From NCBI RefSeq assembly GCF_040712315.1, contig NC_134018.1:2046001-2110000 (forward strand): 64,000 nucleotides of DNA. The letters are read 5' to 3'. Under the pieces are notes generated by a model, which had not been told where the DNA came from, did not search any database, and saw only the letters and a program-made list of their open reading frames with translations. Shown here piece after piece: positions 59,688 through 64,000 of this stretch. Each line of letters starts with the position of its first letter. The first letter of the stretch is position 1. The stretch is from Castanea sativa (taxonomy: Eukaryota; Streptophyta; Magnoliopsida; Fagales; Fagaceae). Position numbers and translations under genes: made by a program.

Positions 59688-62220
59688 ATACACACCCCCT
59701 AATTGCTTATAAAGTAAATGAATAAATGCATGGTGTTATTCCTGTGACACCAGAGCTGCCATACAATCTTGAAAAAGAGATCTAAATTCATACGATGCTA
59801 GTGAGCTACATGATCCCATTCTAGCATGTCACAGAACTCCATGGCCATTGACTACAACTCACCAATGTGCAACCTACATGTTGTCCAGACCTCCAACGTC
59901 TATTACAGCATGAACACAGTGTGTCAATGTGTGCAACTATCTCGACTTCTTCACAATTGAGATCGATCACACAGAGCTTGAGCTAATCTTCTTGGCAAAT
60001 AGATTGCTCTTAGTGTGCAAAGTATTATAGAGAAAGCACAAAAGAAATTTGATTTTATTAGGCACATTTGCAGACCAAACACAACCCCATGTATTTATTA
60101 GAGCCGACTTGAATTTGAGCTCTCACCTATATGGTTTCTCTTCTCCATATTTGTCCATAAACATAAAGTATGCACCTCTTACAATGAAGCAACCATTGGA
60201 ATTAAAGCGCTGGTCTAAATCCGTTAGTCAATTAGCCTTCAACAACATGCATTGTGTACATTTGGAATAACTTATTTCTTATGCATTGTGAAAATGAGTT
60301 ATTAGAAAAAAGTTGCACTAGGACAAAAGTGACGTTTTAAAAAATGAAAGTGCAGTTTCTGGGATGCCAAATGAGAAATTGGTTAGCTTTTAACTGTGGC
60401 AGCCTCACGATGGGGAAGGAAGATCTCATCCACCAACTCCATTTTTCAAAATTTGTTGCCCCAAATAAGTAGATTAATTGACTTCACCAAAACCTTCTCA
60501 TTATAGCAATTAGTTCAGAACAAAGGATGTCAAGGAGCGTAAAGCAAATTATGAGAGGCATACATAGGTACAAATTAGGCCACCACTTTAATCAAAATTG
60601 TACATTCCATAAAATCTTTTCCTTCCATCATTTTTTTTTTTTTTTTTTTTTAATTTTAAAGAAAGGTTTCCTTTCATTGTTGTAGTTTCTTTCTCACCCT
60701 TTGTTTGATTTGGCCAAGAGATTGCATTTTTTATCATCGCACAAACAAGAAAACACCTAGATATTTCTCATCTTTGTTGATTATTGTGACACCAAGAGTA
60801 TTTTTTTTATAAACAATTTCTTACATAGAACTCCTAGGCATTTAAGCACAGTTTTAGTAACAATGTTGATATTGATGATGTCCCAATTCTACCACATTTA
60901 GTGGTAATCCTCCTAGATATTAGAGCCAACAATTTACCAGATTGGGGTTCAGACTATCTAGGTGACAATGTCAAAATTCAGAACATGATATTAGGAAACC
61001 AACATTTTACGATCCAGAATCGATCTTATTTTATTTAGTTTCCTTATTCACCTTATATGTTGAATTAGATTTCCTAGTTCATAATCATCAACAGATGCAC
61101 TTAATTATTCACTAAGGAATGATGAGATGCTGATAATGGTTAGGACTCCCAATATATATATATATATATATATAGATCGTAAAAGAGTGATGCAAACCAT
61201 AGATAAAACAATTCAAAGAGGTTCAAGTCATTTTACAAAATAAACAATTAAAGGGTGATTGCAAATCAAATGAGGAAAATAACACCAACAAACCCATGAT
61301 TATGGTAAAACAACCACATATTTGGACTGAAATAATGAGCTCCACACTAGAGGAGACAACTACCAACATGTAAAAGCAAAACCTTGAGATTTGCTACTTG
61401 ATTCTCTTGAAAAAAATAAGCCAAACGTGCCCAGCTACAGCAGTTATATTCACTTTCCATCCGTGTCTGCAGAAAAAGCCCAGCAATTCTAGCACAAAGG
61501 TTCACATATAAAATAATCTAATAGGAATATTGAGGACTCAATCTATTAAAGTGTCACATTATGGGGAAAAGTCTACTTACTGATTTGAGTTAGCGTTGCT
61601 GAATTGAACTTGATTGTTTACCTACCACAAATGAACAAAGTTTGATTAGTAAAGAAGTTAACACTAAAAAAAGGTAAAAATCTCAAATTATATGCTTCAA
61701 GATTTTATTTTTAATCCCTCCATCTAAACGGATCTTCGCCTAACACACACTAAATAGGGGTAAAGTGCAACATTGTAAAATCCTTAGACCAATGTTTTTG
61801 CCAATGTTCACTTCTCTCTGTTACTTGTTTTGTTTTGTTCTGATACAAGTATTGTACATTACTATGTTCAGCACACACACAATTTAGTAAAGTAGTTTTT
61901 GCCTCTACATTTTACATAAAGTGCAATTTTAGCTTAATATGAAAAATAACAAAATCCAAATAAGCATACCAAGAAAGCCGTAGGTGGTGAATCACATATT
62001 TCATCAAATGCAAAATAAAATGGACAACCGTTGCTTTTTACCATACAAATTTACAACCCAACTCCCACGACATATTATTCACTAGGAAAGAAGAAAAAAA
62101 GAAAAAGAAAAAAAAAGCAGTAAAATCAAAGCTAAAAATTGCACTAACCTTTCTCAACTAAGCATTGATATTGCTGCTATCATTCTCGTTATAATCATCA
62201 TTTTGATTTATTGTTTTCCC
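59688..62220. other. Gene-free interval between palindrome and NLR
   Basis: No recognisable gene. It contains a T run at 60632-60650, a (TA)n at 61150-61174 and a 73-codon plus-strand frame at 60049-60270 that I cannot assign. The last several hundred bases would include the 3' untranslated region of the NLR, whose stop codon is at 62221-62223. Confidence 0.5.
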
Positions 62221-64000
62221 TTATGACCCTATCAAATGTTTGGAACGAAGAATGCGGGCCTCAAGGTCGTAAAATCCTGTGCGAACCTTGTGTAAGAGAT
62301 AAACGATGGGTACGTGCTCAATAATCCAGTAATGTGATCCTAGCTCAGGATCCAAACTTTCTTCGAATTCCTTGTGCATATCAATAAATCTCAATTCTTT
62401 GAGGTTTCTCAGATGTAGGATTCCACACGGCACCTCTTTTAGTTGCGGACTACGCCCAATCACAAATTTTTCAAGAAGAGGCAATGCTCCCTGATCTATC
62501 ATCAACGAATGCAATGCATTCAAGAATTGGAGATTTAGAATTTTGAGTTTTGGAAACCCTCCTATCTTAATATGCAATTGCTCTCCATTGTATGCTTGTC
62601 TTGAGATTTCAAGTTCCAACAAATTAGGCAGATTTTGAAGGGCTTTCATTGGGTCCTCATTCAACTTTGACCAATAAATCCCTAATTTGACTAGATGTTG
62701 AAGTTTAGGAATCCAATCTGGGAACTTCTCTAAATGCCCCTTTATGTAGAGGCGCTGAAGACATTGAAGTGGAGTTGAAATGGATTGTAAATCAATGATC
62801 TCATCTTCGCTTATTGAAGCTATATCAAGAGATTGCAGGTGGTTCATTGTTGCAATAGAGGCACATAAAGCCCTCATGGTTTCCTTTGATAGGTTTTTCA
62901 CTCCAAGCTTCCTCAATTGTCTCAACTTTCCCATATCTTTAACTAGATCAACCCCTCCATGATTCAAATCCACAAAATACAACTTTTGCAACTCCTCTAG
63001 ACATCCAACCCCTTTTTGTATCTTTACCCCTTTTTGAGAAGCCAAACTGAAATCTAGTCCATAGTCGTGATAGTAGGCTAAAAGATGTCGCAACTTACGA
63101 AGCCTGTTAATCTCTATTGGTAATTCAGACACTAGGGTTTGCTTTAGATCTAGAGTCTCCAAATTTTGCAACTTTCCTATGGATTTTGGAAGCTTTTTTA
63201 CTTTGGTATTTCTCAAACTTAAATACCTTAAGTGAAATAAACTTCCAACATCTTTAGGAATGTGATCCAATGGAGCCTCTTCAAAATCCATTACTTTCAA
63301 AAACTTGAAATTTGAAAAGAAGGGACTTATAAAAGACTTTGGCAATTCATCAAGATTGAACAATAAAAGTGAATGAATTTTTTTGTCCTTAAATCCTTTG
63401 AGAACATTATATGAAACTTTGTTTACTGACATGCGTTGAACTAGTCCTTCGAAACTTGACTCTTGTTTCAATAGTACATGACAAAAACTCAAATCCTTCA
63501 TCTTTTGGAGGACAATCTCATGCAAAAGATCATGGAGTCGACATCGTCTAACTTTTCCATCCAATTTGACCTCCGATACTTGAACCAAACTTCTATGGAT
63601 TAATTCTATCAAGAATTCTTGTGCAACCTCTTCTAATGTTTTACCTTCAATTTCTTTCACAAAGCCTTCAGCTATCCATTGTCGAAACAATCTTATACAA
63701 TTAATTGAGTAATCCTCTGGATACATACCAAGGTATAAGAAACAAGACTTTAGGTTATAAGGCAAGTCTTCAAAACTTAGGGATAGAATTTTGTTGACAC
63801 TTGAAAGATGTGGATTTCTTCCAAACTCAAAGCCAAGGCTATCGTGCAAGTTTTTCCATTCAAACATATTTTTTTCTTTTGTTGACAAAAGACCACCTAT
63901 AGCAACAATTGCAAGTGGTAATCCTCCGCACTTCTCAACAATGTCATGAGACAATTTCTCTAAATTTGCGGGACAATGACCTTCAAAATCAAATTGGAAA
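62221..64000 (-). CDS. CC-NLR disease resistance protein (RPM1-like), 5' part outside window
   Basis: One open frame of 592 codons runs from the right edge to a TAA at 62221-62223. It starts mid-domain, so the gene continues beyond 64000. Visible parts in order are the GLPLA motif of NB-ARC (residues 24-30 from the edge), the RNBS-D type CFLYLGMYPEDYSI (about 86-99), the winged-helix MHD position written Leu-His-Asp (155-157), then leucine-rich repeats from about residue 225 (LRYLSLRNTKVKKLPKSIGK is a typical repeat) and a C-terminal tail. The coiled coil, P-loop and kinase-2 motifs would be encoded outside. Full-length relatives have about 900-950 residues. No stop or frameshift is visible. 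NLRs of this class sense pathogen effectors, often via host proteins, and act at the plasma membrane. Confidence 0.93.
   Translation of the reverse strand, partial: FQFDFEGHCPANLEKLSHDIVEKCGGLPLAIVAIGGLLSTKEKNMFEWKNLHDSLGFEFGRNPHLSSVNKILSLSFEDLPYNLKSCFLYLGMYPEDYSINCIRLFRQWIAEGFVKEIEGKTLEEVAQEFLIELIHRSLVQVSEVKLDGKVRRCRLHDLLHEIVLQKMKDLSFCHVLLKQESSFEGLVQRMSVNKVSYNVLKGFKDKKIHSLLLFNLDELPKSFISPFFSNFKFLKVMDFEEAPLDHIPKDVGSLFHLRYLSLRNTKVKKLPKSIGKLQNLETLDLKQTLVSELPIEINRLRKLRHLLAYYHDYGLDFSLASQKGVKIQKGVGCLEELQKLYFVDLNHGGVDLVKDMGKLRQLRKLGVKNLSKETMRALCASIATMNHLQSLDIASISEDEIIDLQSISTPLQCLQRLYIKGHLEKFPDWIPKLQHLVKLGIYWSKLNEDPMKALQNLPNLLELEISRQAYNGEQLHIKIGGFPKLKILNLQFLNALHSLMIDQGALPLLEKFVIGRSPQLKEVPCGILHLRNLKELRFIDMHKEFEESLDPELGSHYWIIEHVPIVYLLHKVRTGFYDLEARILRSKHLIGS

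Noticed and set aside
60049..60270. 73-codon plus-strand frame between palindrome and NLR
   Set aside because: No recognisable domain, no clear promoter or splice context and no second copy to test conservation.
63952..63954. Apparent start of the NLR frame at 63954
   Set aside because: The codon is TTG and the frame stays open to the window edge with NB-ARC-like sequence before it, so the true start lies outside.

Overview
The window is a gene-poor, AT-rich stretch of a plant nuclear genome. The evidence is short spliced genes with GT-AG introns, plant-type retroelements (Ty1/copia, Tat-type Ty3/gypsy, LINE with zf-RVT), plant MITEs (Stowaway-, Harbinger-, hAT- and MULE-like), long (TA)n, (GA)n and (CT)n microsatellites, and an RPM1-type disease-resistance gene. 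A woody eudicot, perhaps in the Fagales, fits the style of the genes and repeats, but that is a guess from sequence flavour only.

The only recognisable host genes are five small heavy-metal-associated (HMA) domain genes and one partial NLR, all on the minus strand. The HMA genes are referred to here as HMA-1 (4558-6331), HMA-2 (13425-14485), HMA-3 (18752-19354), HMA-4 (35777-36670) and HMA-5 (55265-55876). They share one design: a two-codon first exon (Met-Lys), a 76-79 bp second exon carrying strand 1, the metal loop and helix 1, and a third exon with the rest of the HMA fold, a charged/proline-rich linker and a C-terminal CaaX box. Each has a TATA box about 85-95 bp before the ATG. This is the layout of small isoprenylated HMA proteins (HIPP47-like).

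The genes lie in what I read as three tandem copies of one ancestral block with gene order HMA-1 type, HMA-2 type, HMA-3 type. Block A is 2366-21531 and keeps all three genes. Block B is 31685-45660 and keeps only HMA-4; a Tat-type Ty3/gypsy element occupies the place of the HMA-2 type gene, and the HMA-3 type is missing. Block C is 45700-56935; it has lost the HMA-1 type, keeps only exon 1 and promoter of an HMA-2 type gene beside a LINE fragment, and keeps HMA-5. The copies differ by many clean transposon insertions whose empty sites can be read in the sister block, so the locus acts as its own aligned control.

The surviving HMA genes have decayed in different ways. HMA-1 (Cys16 to Tyr) and HMA-2 (Cys13 to Ser) have lost half of the CxxC metal site but keep a CaaX box. 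HMA-3 keeps CxxC but has a stop codon inside its CaaX box. Only HMA-4 and HMA-5 keep both features.

Between blocks A and B (about 21.5-31.7 kb) lie a 5'-truncated Ty1/copia element and four roughly 1 kb Helitron-like tandem units. Right of block C come microsatellites, a 673 bp almost perfectly palindromic MULE-like element, about 2.5 kb of gene-free sequence, and then a CC-NLR of the RPM1 type that runs off the right edge (62221-64000). HMA proteins are known targets and integrated decoys in plant immunity, so an HMA array near an NLR is worth attention. No functional link is shown by the sequence itself.
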